From Afipia massiliensis (GTDB lineage: Bacteria; Pseudomonadota; Alphaproteobacteria; Rhizobiales; Xanthobacteraceae): a DNA stretch of 64,000 bases. The stretch spans positions 868,001 to 932,000 of the forward strand of contig NZ_JACHIJ010000001.1 of assembly GCF_014203115.1 (NCBI RefSeq), given 5' to 3'. A program made the translations under genes and the position numbers. This document shows positions 48,297 through 57,730 of the stretch, piece by piece (the stretch's first letter is position 1; every line of letters starts with the position of its first letter). A model generated the notes under the pieces. The model searched no databases and had not been told where the DNA came from. It worked only from the letters and a program-made list of their open reading frames with translations.

Positions 48297-48380
48297 TTAG
48301 AGCCGGTCGCAGGCGATGGCGTAACCCATCGTCAGGATGAAAAGGCCAAAGACGATGGCCAGCATGAGCAGATCGAGCAT
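48297..48380 (-). CDS. 27-residue single-helix peptide preceding kdpF
   Basis: A short frame MLDLLMLAIVFGLFILTMGY ending in AIACDRL, one membrane helix with a polar end, starts at 48380 with GGGAAG upstream and stops 11 bases before kdpF. I recall similar peptides with an ACDRL-like end ahead of kdp operons in other bacteria, but cannot confirm it here. It may be an extra small Kdp subunit or a leader peptide. It is too short for routine gene calling. Confidence 0.6.
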   Translation of the reverse strand: MLDLLMLAIVFGLFILTMGYAIACDRL

Positions 48381-48460
48381 GGAAAACTTCCCACAAATGA
48401 TTGGGCTTCCATGCAGATAGGCCGCGGCACATAAGGAAACGATGCGAATTGCCAGGGGGG

Positions 48461-48482
48461 CGTATAAAGAAACAATAAAGAT
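48461..48482 (-). promoter_or_regulatory. Candidate KdpE-binding site
   Basis: On the minus strand a T-rich stretch with two CTTTAT copies 11 bases apart runs into TACGCCCCCC, about 80-100 bases before the first small frame of the kdp operon. The E. coli KdpE site is likewise T-rich, followed by a C-rich end. Helical-turn spacing supports a tandem dimer site, but the function is inferred. Confidence 0.4.
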
Positions 48483-48601
48483 GGGGAGGTTTGACCGACG
48501 AGCCGGCAAGTCGCGAGGACACATCCCCGCCCCGGTGGATGACCACCGGCGCTCGCAAAGGGTTCTGCCGTCCCGCTAGAACGTTGTTTTTAAAGGCGTT
48601 A

Positions 48602-48630
48602 CTAGGCTTGGCGTGTTCAGCCCGGCTTAG
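48602..48630 (-). terminator. Imperfect hairpin at the end of the polyol operon
   Basis: CTAGGCTTGGC and GCCCGGCTTAG can pair with ten of eleven positions (two wobble pairs) around a seven-base loop, overlapping the stop of the glycerol dehydrogenase gene. No T tract follows, so this is only a weak terminator candidate. Confidence 0.3.
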
Positions 48631-49709
48631 CGCAAACTATCTGCGCGCTTGAGCGCAGCCACGAGGTTTTCCTCGGTCACGGCTCCGACAAACTGCTTGA
48701 GGTATGGCGCTTCGGCAATCGAGCGCTGCGCGATGGTCAAAATGCCGTCCTGCAGGTCGCCCGAAAACCCCAGGTCCTTCAGGCTCGTCGGCAAACCGAC
48801 CGCCCGATAAAACGAGACGATGTCAGCAAGAAAGTCTGCCGACCGTTGCTCGAGACAAAGCTGCGTCAGAAGTCCAAACGCCACCTGCTCGCCATGGAGC
48901 GATGCATTCAGTGAGGGAACGGCTGAAAAGCCGCGCGTGAGGGAATGCGCGATCGATAACCCGCCGCTCTCGAAGCCGAGACCGCTCAGCAGGATCGTCG
49001 CCTCGACGATATTCTCAAAAGCCGCGTCAGGCTCCTTGCGATCGACTGCTGCGAGGGACGCGACAGCATCCCGCCGGATCACCTGATAGCACTGGTCGGC
49101 AATCGAAACCGCGAGCGCGGCAGGCCGCGCCTTGTAGAAGTTCATGCCGCCGGAATTGAAGCACTGCTCAGCCTCGAACTTCTTCGAGAGCGCATCGCCG
49201 ATGCCCGCAACGAAGAAGCGGCGCGGCGCCCGCGCGATAATCGACGTGTCCACGACGACCGCGTCCGGATTCGTCGGCATCAGCCGAACCTCCTTCAGGA
49301 CGTGATCGTCGGTGTAGACGATCGCCAGCCGGCTGGTCGGCGCATCGTTCGAGGCCACCGTCGGCACGACGATGATTGCCCCTCCCCGCAGGATACGGAC
49401 ACCCTTTGCGGTATCGATCGCCTTGCCGCCGCCAATCGCAATAATGACATCGCTGTTAGCGGCACTGGCCTTTGCGGCCATCGTATCGATCTGGTTCGCG
49501 GAACATTCGCCCGAGAATTCAGCGAACTCCAGGCCATCGACGCATGGCTTGAGCAATGCGGTGAGCTGCTCGCGGAGCGAGCCCAGTACCGCTACGTCAG
49601 CAACGATAAACGGGCGACGACCGTAAAGAGACACCAGCGCTGCAAGTTCATTCAGTGCGCCCGGACCCTGAACATAACGATGCGGACCGCCGAAGGCTCG
49701 AATGGTCAT
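48627..49709 (-). CDS. gldA: Glycerol-dehydrogenase-type iron/zinc alcohol dehydrogenase
   Basis: 360 residues, iron-containing alcohol dehydrogenase family, GldA branch. The NAD site IGGGKAIDTAKG and the metal ligands in AGIGDALSKKFEAEQ (Asp), SIAHSLTRGF (His) and ASLHGEQVAFG (His) are visible. It would oxidise glycerol or another vicinal diol to the ketone with NAD. The ATG overlaps the stop of the short-chain dehydrogenase gene by four bases. It is the last gene of the sugar/polyol operon, so its real substrate may be a pathway intermediate other than glycerol. Confidence 0.88.
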   Translation of the reverse strand: MTIRAFGGPHRYVQGPGALNELAALVSLYGRRPFIVADVAVLGSLREQLTALLKPCVDGLEFAEFSGECSANQIDTMAAKASAANSDVIIAIGGGKAIDTAKGVRILRGGAIIVVPTVASNDAPTSRLAIVYTDDHVLKEVRLMPTNPDAVVVDTSIIARAPRRFFVAGIGDALSKKFEAEQCFNSGGMNFYKARPAALAVSIADQCYQVIRRDAVASLAAVDRKEPDAAFENIVEATILLSGLGFESGGLSIAHSLTRGFSAVPSLNASLHGEQVAFGLLTQLCLEQRSADFLADIVSFYRAVGLPTSLKDLGFSGDLQDGILTIAQRSIAEAPYLKQFVGAVTEENLVAALKRADSLR

Positions 49710-50482
49710 TGGTCACCCCAGAAGAAGTCGCGCTTGCCGCCATCCATGCAGATCAGCGCGCCGTTGATGAACGCGGCCTGAGTGGAGCACAGAAATGCGA
49801 TCAGCGAACCCACCTCATCCGGCTGGCAAAACCGGCCGAGCGGATTCTGTCCGGCAATCACCGCGCGCTTTTCTGCCGAAAAACCCGCGATCAGCGCGGT
49901 CTCGACATAACCCGGCGCGATTGCATTGACCGTAATCCCGGCGCTGCCGACTTCCTTGGCCAGCGTCCGCGTGAAGCCGATGACCCCCGCCTTCGCGGCG
50001 GAATAATTCGTCACGCCGGGACGTCCGCCGCCGGTGACGTTCATCGACGACGTATTGACGATCCGTCCGAAGCCGCGTTCGCGCATCAACGGGACGGCAT
50101 ACTTGCTGCAGAGGAATGTGCTGCGCAGATGTGTCCGGACAATAATGTCCCAATCGTCGAGCGACATATTCTCGGCAAGGCTGCCGAGATGCCGACCGCC
50201 TGCGCCAGCGTTGTTGACCAAAATGTCGAGATGCCCAAGTCCGCGATGCGCTTCGCAGACAACGGCTTCCGCGCCCGCTTCTTCCGAGACGTCACCAATA
50301 GCAACAACCGCCTTCGTACCTGCCGCCGTCAATTCAGCGACTGTGGCCTCCGCGGCCTCGCGATCGATGTCGTTGATCGCGATGGAGCATCCTTCTGCCG
50401 CCAGCGCCAGTGCCTCAGCCTTGCCGATGCCACGTGCGGCACCGGTGACCAGTGCGGCCTTGCCCTTCAGTCCGAGATCCAT
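49706..50482 (-). CDS. Short-chain dehydrogenase/reductase
   Basis: 258 residues, classical SDR. Cofactor motif TGAARGIGKAEAL, NNAG motif LVNNAGAGG, and the catalytic Ser-Tyr-Lys set in NTSSMNVTGG and TNYSAAKAG. The acidic IAINDIDRE after the second strand suggests NAD preference. It probably oxidises a secondary alcohol of the imported sugar or polyol. It begins two bases after the ABC permease gene and overlaps gldA. Confidence 0.92.
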   Translation of the reverse strand: MDLGLKGKAALVTGAARGIGKAEALALAAEGCSIAINDIDREAAEATVAELTAAGTKAVVAIGDVSEEAGAEAVVCEAHRGLGHLDILVNNAGAGGRHLGSLAENMSLDDWDIIVRTHLRSTFLCSKYAVPLMRERGFGRIVNTSSMNVTGGGRPGVTNYSAAKAGVIGFTRTLAKEVGSAGITVNAIAPGYVETALIAGFSAEKRAVIAGQNPLGRFCQPDEVGSLIAFLCSTQAAFINGALICMDGGKRDFFWGDQ

Positions 50483-50484
50483 GA

Positions 50485-51318
50485 TTAACCCTTCACAGCG
50501 CCGGCACCGAGGCCTTGGATAAAATATTGCGTCAACAGCGCGAACGCCGCGAACAAAGGCAGCGCGATCAACGTCGATCCCGCCATGATCTCACCCCAGC
50601 GCAGATCGAACGACCCCACCATCGAGGCCAATCCCACCGGCAACGTCTTGTTGGCATCGCTGCCGATCATGATCAGCGCGAACGTGTAATCTGTCCAGGA
50701 CAACAGGAACGAGAAGATCGCCACCGTGATCAATCCCGGCAATGATAACGGCAACACGACCCGAAGGAATGCGCCAAGCCGCGTGCAACCATCGACCATC
50801 GCAGCTTCTTCGAGTTCGAACGGCATACCCTTGAAGAAGCCCCACAGGAACCAGACGCCGAGCGGCAGCGTCAGCGTCAGATGCGACGCGATCAGGCCAA
50901 TCAACGTGTCGCTGAGGCCAAGGCGCGCGAAGATCGTGAACATCGGGATCGCGATCAGCAGCGGCGGAAACATGTAGGCGTAGAGCATTGCGCCGACGAT
51001 CAGCTTCTTGCCGCGGATGCGCTGGCGCGTCACGGCGTAGGCGATCATGATCGAAAAAATCATCGTCACAACGACCGTGACCACCGCAACGATCACGCTG
51101 TTCATGAAATGCGTCGGATAATCGGTCAGTTCGAGCAGGTTCCGATAGTATTCGAGTGTGAACGGACCCGGCATCAGCGAGACGGTGCTGAGCAGGCTCG
51201 TCGGCTCGCGCAGACTGGAGATGAACATCCAGTAGATCGGGAACGCCGAATAGATCGCGATGACGATCGCGGCGCCATAGAGACTCAGCCGGGCGGGAAG
51301 CGATTTGACGGCGGCCAT
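50485..51318 (-). CDS. Carbohydrate ABC transporter permease (MalG/UgpE type)
   Basis: 277 residues, six membrane helices. The permease signature EEAAMVDGCTRLGAFLRVVL carries the EAA loop that docks with the ATPase. CUT1 family. The ATG at 51318 overlaps the stop of the other permease gene (TAATG); the longer open frame upstream lies inside that gene and has no homology. Confidence 0.94.
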   Translation of the reverse strand: MAAVKSLPARLSLYGAAIVIAIYSAFPIYWMFISSLREPTSLLSTVSLMPGPFTLEYYRNLLELTDYPTHFMNSVIVAVVTVVVTMIFSIMIAYAVTRQRIRGKKLIVGAMLYAYMFPPLLIAIPMFTIFARLGLSDTLIGLIASHLTLTLPLGVWFLWGFFKGMPFELEEAAMVDGCTRLGAFLRVVLPLSLPGLITVAIFSFLLSWTDYTFALIMIGSDANKTLPVGLASMVGSFDLRWGEIMAGSTLIALPLFAAFALLTQYFIQGLGAGAVKG

Positions 51319-52214
51319 TAATCGTCCTCGAGCGGGAAGATGCGGAAGTAGAAGAACACGGCCACCGACAGGATCGCGAAGGAAATCGTCGCAATCGCAG
51401 CGCCGCCGCCGATGTCGAAGAGGCTGAATGCGTGGCGATAGGACAGGATGGCCAGATGCTCGGTCGATCCGACCGGCCCGCCTCGGGTCAAAAGCCAGAT
51501 CACGTCGAACTTGTTGAACATCCAGATCGCGCGGAGCAGAACGACTACCGTCAAAATCGGCTTCAGCATCGGCAGCGTAATGTGGAAGAACCGCTGCACC
51601 GCCGTGGTGCCGTCCACCCGCGCCGCCTCGTAGAGCGACGTCGGAACGGTCTGCAATGCCGCGAGGAAACAGGTCGTAACAAACGGGGTCCACATCCAGA
51701 CGCTGACGAGGATGACTGACGTCATTGCCGCGCCGGAACTCTCGAACCAGTTCACAGGCGGCAGCCCCATTGCTGCGATGGCTTTGGTGATGATGCCGAT
51801 GCTGCCGTCCACCATCCACTTGAATGTGAGGATCACGACCACGGTCGGAAGCAGGTAAGGAAGAATGGAGAGTCCGCGAACGAAATTTCTACCCGGGAAC
51901 GTCTCATTCAAGATCAGGGCAAAGCCGATGCCGAGCACCACCTGAAGCACGATCGACCCGGCTGAATAAACGACACCATTCCAAAGCGCGCGCCAGAATT
52001 CCGGCAACTGCATAATCGCAATGTAATTGTCGAGGCCAACCCATTTGGGCTCACCGACAAACGAGTCGAGCTTGTAGAAGCTCAGGCTGATGGCATAGGT
52101 CACCGGCGCGACGATCAACACGAGCGTCACCAGCAGTCCAATCAGCAAGAAGCTGTAGATCGTCGCTTTCGAACTCAAGTTCGTCTTTCCGGGGAAAAGC
52201 CCGGCCGGGAGCAT
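51318..52214 (-). CDS. Carbohydrate ABC transporter permease (MalF/UgpA type)
   Basis: 298 residues, six membrane helices, with the EAA loop YEAARVDGTTAVQRFFHITL. It forms the CUT1 channel with the following permease. The ATG at 52214 has a poor ribosome site; a TTG at about residue 13, preceded by GGAAAG, is an alternative start. It lies 28 bases after the binding-protein gene. Confidence 0.93.
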   Translation of the reverse strand: MLPAGLFPGKTNLSSKATIYSFLLIGLLVTLVLIVAPVTYAISLSFYKLDSFVGEPKWVGLDNYIAIMQLPEFWRALWNGVVYSAGSIVLQVVLGIGFALILNETFPGRNFVRGLSILPYLLPTVVVILTFKWMVDGSIGIITKAIAAMGLPPVNWFESSGAAMTSVILVSVWMWTPFVTTCFLAALQTVPTSLYEAARVDGTTAVQRFFHITLPMLKPILTVVVLLRAIWMFNKFDVIWLLTRGGPVGSTEHLAILSYRHAFSLFDIGGGAAIATISFAILSVAVFFYFRIFPLEDD

Positions 52215-52242
52215 CCGGCCGGGCAGTTGGCAAACGCTTTTC

Positions 52243-53565
52243 TTATGCTGTGAGCTTGCGCATCTTGTCGCCAGCCGCCTTGACGCAGTCGGCCGCCGGC
52301 ATGTTCTTCAGGATGCGGTTCTGCAACATTTCGGGGATCACAAAGCCTTCGAAGACCTTGCCCGGACGCAAGTCCGGCGCAGGACCTTCCGTATCGACCG
52401 AGGTCAGGGTCATCGACTTGTCGACGATGAAACCCTTCATGGTCTCCACCGCATCCTTGTGCTTCTCGATAAGCGGGTGAGCACGCCAGCGCGCATCCTC
52501 GTAAACGTCGAGGCGCGGAGGCTGGAAGTGCAACGGCGCAGTATGCAGGAAGTTGATGTACTGGTTCTCGGTGAACCACTTCATGAACTTCATCGACTCG
52601 CTCGAGTTCGGCGTCTTCAGCACCACCCAGCCGTCATAGCCGTGGTTGACCGCCTTCGCCTTCCCCGCGCTGTCCATGTACGGCATGATTCCGTACTTGG
52701 TCGCGAGAGCCGGTGACGTGCGCTCGAGCGCCTCGATGATGCGGCCGGCATAGGCCGTGTGCCCGACCTTGTCCGAGGAGAAGTTGGAGAGCACTTCACC
52801 GAAGCTCGCCTGGCTCGTGCCGGATGGCATGGTCTTGTAGAGATCGGCGAAGAAATCGAGATAGGCGGCGACCTTCGGAGCGTTCGCCGCATTGTCGATA
52901 GCGACGTTCCACTTGTCGTCGAATAGCTTGACGCCTTCGGCCCACATGAAGCCCGGCGAAAGCCAATTGGTTGCGCCGTTGCTGCCGATCGGGAACAGAG
53001 CGCCCGCGCGGCCGTCCTCATTCAGCGCCTGCGAATTCTTGAGCATGTCGGCCCAGGTCTTGGGAACGCTGAGGCCCTTCTTCTCGTAGAGATCCTTGCG
53101 ATAGTAGATCCACGCCAGATTGTAATCGTAGGGATACCAGTAGGTTTCGCCCTTGATGGGGAAGAGAATCTTCGGACCCCACTTGTGCTTGCTGGTCAGC
53201 TCGGTCAGCGGCATCAGATGCCCTTCCGCCTGCAGCAGAAGGACGTGGCCGACGAACGCGAATGTCGCGATGTCGTAAGGCTGGCCGCCGCGCAGCGAGG
53301 TCGTCACCTTGGTAAAGGCATCGTCGAGCGGCACGGAATCCACGATGACCTGCGTGCCGAACTGGCGTTCGTATTCCGCGCATGCGACCTTCAGCGCGCG
53401 GATGCTGTCGATGGACGTTTCGGTGTTGAGGAAGCGGATCGTCTTCTTGCCCTGCCCCCAAACTGCAGGCGCGCCGAGCGTACCCGCCGCGATCCCTGCG
53501 CCGACTGCGCCGGCGCCCTTGATGAGCGTTCGGCGATCGATATTCGATTTCCCGTTCTTAGACAT
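52243..53565 (-). CDS. Carbohydrate ABC transporter substrate-binding protein (CUT1) with Tat-like signal
   Basis: 440 residues from the ATG at 53565, which has GGGAGAC seven bases upstream. A twin-arginine pattern (DRRTLIKGAGAVGAGIAAG) precedes the likely cleavage site at VWGQ. The mature domain is an SBP_bac_1 type sugar/glycerol-phosphate binder (ETYWYPYDYNLAWIYYRKDL). It delivers the substrate to the MalF/MalG-type permease. The ligand is not evident; the catabolic genes around it point to a polyol or small sugar. Confidence 0.92.
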   Translation of the reverse strand: MSKNGKSNIDRRTLIKGAGAVGAGIAAGTLGAPAVWGQGKKTIRFLNTETSIDSIRALKVACAEYERQFGTQVIVDSVPLDDAFTKVTTSLRGGQPYDIATFAFVGHVLLLQAEGHLMPLTELTSKHKWGPKILFPIKGETYWYPYDYNLAWIYYRKDLYEKKGLSVPKTWADMLKNSQALNEDGRAGALFPIGSNGATNWLSPGFMWAEGVKLFDDKWNVAIDNAANAPKVAAYLDFFADLYKTMPSGTSQASFGEVLSNFSSDKVGHTAYAGRIIEALERTSPALATKYGIMPYMDSAGKAKAVNHGYDGWVVLKTPNSSESMKFMKWFTENQYINFLHTAPLHFQPPRLDVYEDARWRAHPLIEKHKDAVETMKGFIVDKSMTLTSVDTEGPAPDLRPGKVFEGFVIPEMLQNRILKNMPAADCVKAAGDKMRKLTA

Positions 53566-53624
53566 TTCGTTGTCTCCCATGGCAAATTCACTGTTGTGAA
53601 CGTTCGTTTTAGTTTCTTGGTCGC

Positions 53625-54677
53625 CTAGATTCTTTGTCCCGTTGCTTTCGAGAACAGGTGGAGCCGCCCGGCCTGAAGCCGGACGGGAATTCGCTGACCG
53701 AACTTCCAGTTATCGACGCGATCGGTGAGGATGCGCAGGCGCGTCCCGCTTACCTCGCCGACGCTAAGGGTCTGCGCGCCGAGCTGCTCGATGACGCCGA
53801 TTTCAAATGCGAGCGAATCTGGGCCCTCGCCGAGCGCAATGTGCTCGGGGCGAATGCCTAGCGTGATCTCTTCATTGACGGCCTGATACTCTGCTGGAAG
53901 CGCGATCCGCAGCGCCCCGCTCTCGAATGTGCCGTTCGACGCACGCCCCTCGATCAGATTCATTTCGGGCGATCCGATGAATCCGGCCACGAAGAGATTG
54001 ACCGGACGATCGTAGACTTCCAGCGGCGCGCCGACCTGCTGGACGTGACCGTCCCGCATGATGACGATGCGATTGGCGAGCGTCATCGCCTCGACCTGGT
54101 CATGGGTCACATACACCATGCTGGTGCCGACTTCCTGATGCAGCCGGGCGATTTCCTCACGCATGCGCACGCGCAGCTTGGCGTCCAGGTTGGATAGCGG
54201 CTCATCCAGCAGGAACACTTCGGGTTCGCGCACGAGAGCGCGGCCGAGCGCGACGCGCTGCATCTGGCCGCCTGAAAGCTGCTTCGGCTTGCGCTTCAGG
54301 TATTCATCGAGGCCGAGCATTTTTGCCGCGCGCTGGACCCGCATGTCGATTTGTGCCGGATCCATCTTCCGCATCCGCAGACCGAAGGCGAGGTTCTCGT
54401 AGATCGTCTTGTGCGGATAGAGCGCATAGTTCTGGAACACCATCGCGATATTGCGATCCTTCGGCTCCAGTGCGGTGACGTCGCGGTCGCCGATGAAGAT
54501 TTTGCCGGAGGTGATTTCCTCAAGACCTGCCAGCATCCGCAGCGTCGTCGATTTTCCGCAGCCCGATGGCCCAAGGAATACGACAAATTCACCATCGCGA
54601 ATCGTCAGATCGACGCCATGAACGGCGACCACCGGACCATACGCCTTGCGAACTTTTTCGAGTCTAATCTCTGACAT
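53625..54677 (-). CDS. Carbohydrate ABC transporter ATP-binding protein (UgpC/MsmK type)
   Basis: 350 residues. Walker A GPSGCGKST, signature LSGGQMQRVALGRAL, Walker B VFLLDEPLSNLDAKLR and the H-loop VYVTHDQVEAMTL, then the C-terminal TOBE-like regulatory domain (ITLGIRPEHIALGEG). It energises the CUT1 importer. It starts three bases after the kinase gene, and the binding-protein gene follows after 59 bases. Confidence 0.95.
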   Translation of the reverse strand: MSEIRLEKVRKAYGPVVAVHGVDLTIRDGEFVVFLGPSGCGKSTTLRMLAGLEEITSGKIFIGDRDVTALEPKDRNIAMVFQNYALYPHKTIYENLAFGLRMRKMDPAQIDMRVQRAAKMLGLDEYLKRKPKQLSGGQMQRVALGRALVREPEVFLLDEPLSNLDAKLRVRMREEIARLHQEVGTSMVYVTHDQVEAMTLANRIVIMRDGHVQQVGAPLEVYDRPVNLFVAGFIGSPEMNLIEGRASNGTFESGALRIALPAEYQAVNEEITLGIRPEHIALGEGPDSLAFEIGVIEQLGAQTLSVGEVSGTRLRILTDRVDNWKFGQRIPVRLQAGRLHLFSKATGQRI

Positions 54678-54680
54678 AGA

Positions 54681-56207
54681 TCACTTGTTCTGGCCGGCCA
54701 CGAAATCGTGGATGCGATGATTGATCGGCGCGAGCGCCTTCTGAATATCGCGGTAAATCGGGAAACCCTGGTCGTAAATGGCAGCGCGTGCCGGATCCGG
54801 TGTCGCCCGCGACACGATCTGGACGACCCCTGCTGCATCGCGCTCGTCCTTGAAGACGCCAATGCCGACGCCAGCGAGCAATGCGGCTCCGTACGATGCA
54901 TCCGCGACCGCAGGGAGTTCGACGGTGATGTTGAGCACGTCGGCGACAATCTGCCGCCACAGGGCGCTGCGCGCACCGCCGCCGGTCAGGCGCGCGGTCG
55001 TGAAGCCGAGCCTCTTGGATTCCATGACCTCGAGGCAATCACGCAGCGAGTAAGCCACGCCTTCATAAAGCGCGCGAACGAAATGACCGCCACCGTGGTT
55101 GAAGCCGGCCCCGACAAAATCCGCTCGCAACAGCGGATCCCAGTACGGGCTGCGCTCGCCGTTGAGATAGGGATGGAAGAACAATCCTTCCGAGCCGGGG
55201 CGGACCGCCGCTGCACGTGCATCCATGGCGTCGAACACAGTGCTGCCGTCTTCGCCTTCGCGGCGGAAGAACGTGTCGCGCAGCCATTTATGCGCCGATG
55301 CGCAGGAATTGGTGGCGGCGATGACGTACCAGTGATCCGGCACGACGTGGTAGTAATTGATTAGCGAAAAATCCGGTCGCGCCCTGGGCGACAGGACGTT
55401 CACGGTCGCCGCTGTCGCCAGTTTCACGACGCCAATGCCCTCGCGCACCATGCCAGCACCGAACGTCTCGGCGGCGGTGTCAGAGGTGCCACAAACCACC
55501 GGCGTGCCTTCGGCGAGACCCGTTGCCTGCGCGGCTTTCGCCGTCACCTTGCCAACGACGGCGCTCGGCTTGACGATCGGCGGCAACGTCGCCATCGGCC
55601 AGCCGATCATGTCGCACAGTTCCTTGGACCATTCAGCGGTCTGCGCATCCAGCATCAGGGTGCCAAGCGCATCGATGGTGTCGGTCTCCCACGTGCCGGT
55701 GAACTGCGCGCGCAGCCAGTCCTTGGCGACGTAAAGCCGCTTCACCCGTGCAAATGCTTCCGGCTCATGGTTACGCAGCCACAGCATCTGCGGCAGCGTC
55801 CAGGTCGGATTGGCGCGGTTCGCCCCGATTTCGAGAATGCGAGCATCGGCCTTGTCGCGAAGCTGCTGCGTCTCGTCGCGGCTACGCTGATCGTTCCAGA
55901 GAATGGCCGGACGGATGACGTGGCCGTCGGCGTCCTCCAGCACTTGCGTGTGCGCGCCGGCGGAAAACGAAATCGCGGCAATATCCGAAGCTGGACGGCC
56001 CGACGACTTCAACCCGCGACGCAGTGCATCGCAGGCTGCAAGCCACCAATCATCCGGGTTTTGCTCGCTCCAGCCGGGATGCGGCGACGATGTCGCGACT
56101 GGCGACGATGCCTCGCTGACCAGCGAGCCATCGGCCTTGATGATGCTGATCTTGAGCGAGCCCGCGCCGAGATCAATACCGACCAGAAGAGGATCAGACG
56201 CCGCCAT
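54681..56207 (-). CDS. FGGY-family carbohydrate kinase (xylulokinase-like)
   Basis: 508 residues from the ATG at 56207 (GGGAGG upstream); the frame is open 15 codons further without conservation. The FGGY marks are LLVGIDLGAGSLKISIIKAD at the N-terminus, AILWNDQRSRDE, and GTSDTAAETFGAG in the second half, with FFHPYLNGERSPYWDPLLRA, typical of xylulokinase relatives. It phosphorylates a ketose or polyol taken up by the neighbouring importer. Which one cannot be read from the sequence. Confidence 0.92.
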   Translation of the reverse strand: MAASDPLLVGIDLGAGSLKISIIKADGSLVSEASSPVATSSPHPGWSEQNPDDWWLAACDALRRGLKSSGRPASDIAAISFSAGAHTQVLEDADGHVIRPAILWNDQRSRDETQQLRDKADARILEIGANRANPTWTLPQMLWLRNHEPEAFARVKRLYVAKDWLRAQFTGTWETDTIDALGTLMLDAQTAEWSKELCDMIGWPMATLPPIVKPSAVVGKVTAKAAQATGLAEGTPVVCGTSDTAAETFGAGMVREGIGVVKLATAATVNVLSPRARPDFSLINYYHVVPDHWYVIAATNSCASAHKWLRDTFFRREGEDGSTVFDAMDARAAAVRPGSEGLFFHPYLNGERSPYWDPLLRADFVGAGFNHGGGHFVRALYEGVAYSLRDCLEVMESKRLGFTTARLTGGGARSALWRQIVADVLNITVELPAVADASYGAALLAGVGIGVFKDERDAAGVVQIVSRATPDPARAAIYDQGFPIYRDIQKALAPINHRIHDFVAGQNK

Positions 56208-56248
56208 AATGGGCGTCCTCCCCTGCAGCAGCACGGATGTGCGCCATG

Positions 56249-57730
56249 TCAATCACGGCGAATGTCTTTCGCATTCGGCCCGGCGCGCAGTCCAATCTTG
56301 CCGGGATTGAACAGATTGCCGGGATCCAGCGCATCCTTGATCGATTGCAGGACTGCGAGACCGGCGCCGAGCTCGCGCTTCATCCACGGATTGCGGAACA
56401 GACCCGCGCCATGATGGTGCGCAATCGAACCGCCATGATCGAGCGTGAGTTGCTGAACGGTATCCCAAAGCTTCTGGTGAATAGGCAGCGCCTGGTTATC
56501 CGGCATCGGAGGCAACCGCACCGTCATGTACTGGCACGCGCCTTCGGGATAAACATGCGACCAGTGCGCGCCGAAATGTATTCCCGGATAAATCGCGCGC
56601 ACGGCATTGCCGATGGCGTCATACATCGCGGGAATCGTGGACCAGTTGCCGGTCACCTCGATGGTGTCGTTGAAGTAGCCCGCGTCATGCCATTTCTGCG
56701 AATAGGCCACGTAGCGGTTCTGCTTCCAGTGCTGATACGGCCCGTCAGGTCCAACCTCACCGCCCTGAGCCGCGGCGATTTCAAGCGCCATGCTCTGCTC
56801 GGCCGTCACCATCGGCTCGCTGCCGCAGAATTGGAGCACCGCAAGAAACGGCTTGGTCTTGAACAGCGCGATATCCTTGGTCCGCTCATCGCTCTCGACG
56901 CGATCATAGAGCCGCACGATCGTCGGACGCAGTTCGGCCTGCATGATCAGGCGTGCGCTGTCGAGGGAAGCCTGCAGCGACGGGAATGCGAGAACCACAC
57001 CGCGCTCCACGGCAGGCTTCCTGAAGATGCGCAGCGTCGCTTCGGTGATGATTCCGAGAGTGCCTTCGCTGCCGATCATCAGATCGCGGATGGACGGACC
57101 GACCGAGCGGCGCGCGACAGGCCGTACTTCGAGCGGCGTACCGTCCGGCAACACAGCCTTGAGCCCCACGACGATGTCTTCAATCTTGCCGTAACGGCTG
57201 CTCAGCTGGCCGCCGCCACGGCAGGCCAGCCAACCGCCGACAGTCGATATTTCGATGGACTGCGGCAGATGCCCACTGGTGTAGCCGGCCTCGTTAAGCT
57301 GCTGTTCGAAATCAGCGCCATTCATGCCGGCCTGCACGGTCACAACCGCATCGGTCGGATTGATCGAGACAATCTTGTCGAGCCGGCGCGTGTCCACCAT
57401 GATCTCGCCGCCCAGCGGGATAGCGCCGCCGAGCACACCGGATCCGTTGCCATATGGGATGACGGGAACGTTGCGCGCCTTCGCAAGCTGAACGATGCGA
57501 ACGATCTCATCCTGGTTCGCAGGGCGCACGACAAGGCGAGGAACCGCGCCTGCAATCTCTCCCGCACGTTCGCGGAAAACGGCAAACGGCAAACGATCCC
57601 GCGAATAGCCGAGCCTCTGATCGAAGGACGTCAGAACATTGGCCTGGCCGACGACGGCGCCAAAAGCGGACGCAAGATCTTCATCGACGCGATCGGTATC
57701 GCGAACTGCAGCGATGGTGGTTGCGGTCAT
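56249..57730 (-). CDS. FAD-linked oxidase (alkyl-DHAP synthase / GlcD-like)
   Basis: 493 residues. The PCMH-type FAD-binding domain shows VIPYGNGSGVLGGAIPLGG and MIGSEGTLGIITEATLRIF; the C-terminal FAD-oxidase domain ends with DHGGSIAHHHGAG and LDPGNLFNPGKIG. Relatives oxidise 2-hydroxyacids or act as alkyldihydroxyacetone-phosphate synthase. In a sugar operon, oxidation of a hydroxyacid or polyol is the likelier role (inference). The ATG at 57730 has AGGGG upstream and overlaps the stop of a 13-codon upstream frame. In-frame ATGs at 57790 and 57808 are less well placed. Confidence 0.9.
   Translation of the reverse strand: MTATTIAAVRDTDRVDEDLASAFGAVVGQANVLTSFDQRLGYSRDRLPFAVFRERAGEIAGAVPRLVVRPANQDEIVRIVQLAKARNVPVIPYGNGSGVLGGAIPLGGEIMVDTRRLDKIVSINPTDAVVTVQAGMNGADFEQQLNEAGYTSGHLPQSIEISTVGGWLACRGGGQLSSRYGKIEDIVVGLKAVLPDGTPLEVRPVARRSVGPSIRDLMIGSEGTLGIITEATLRIFRKPAVERGVVLAFPSLQASLDSARLIMQAELRPTIVRLYDRVESDERTKDIALFKTKPFLAVLQFCGSEPMVTAEQSMALEIAAAQGGEVGPDGPYQHWKQNRYVAYSQKWHDAGYFNDTIEVTGNWSTIPAMYDAIGNAVRAIYPGIHFGAHWSHVYPEGACQYMTVRLPPMPDNQALPIHQKLWDTVQQLTLDHGGSIAHHHGAGLFRNPWMKRELGAGLAVLQSIKDALDPGNLFNPGKIGLRAGPNAKDIRRD

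Noticed and set aside
53598..53605. GAACGTTC palindrome before the sugar-binding-protein gene as a second LacI operator
   Set aside because: Eight bases, not similar to the TTGCGCAA core near the oxidase, and located inside the operon.
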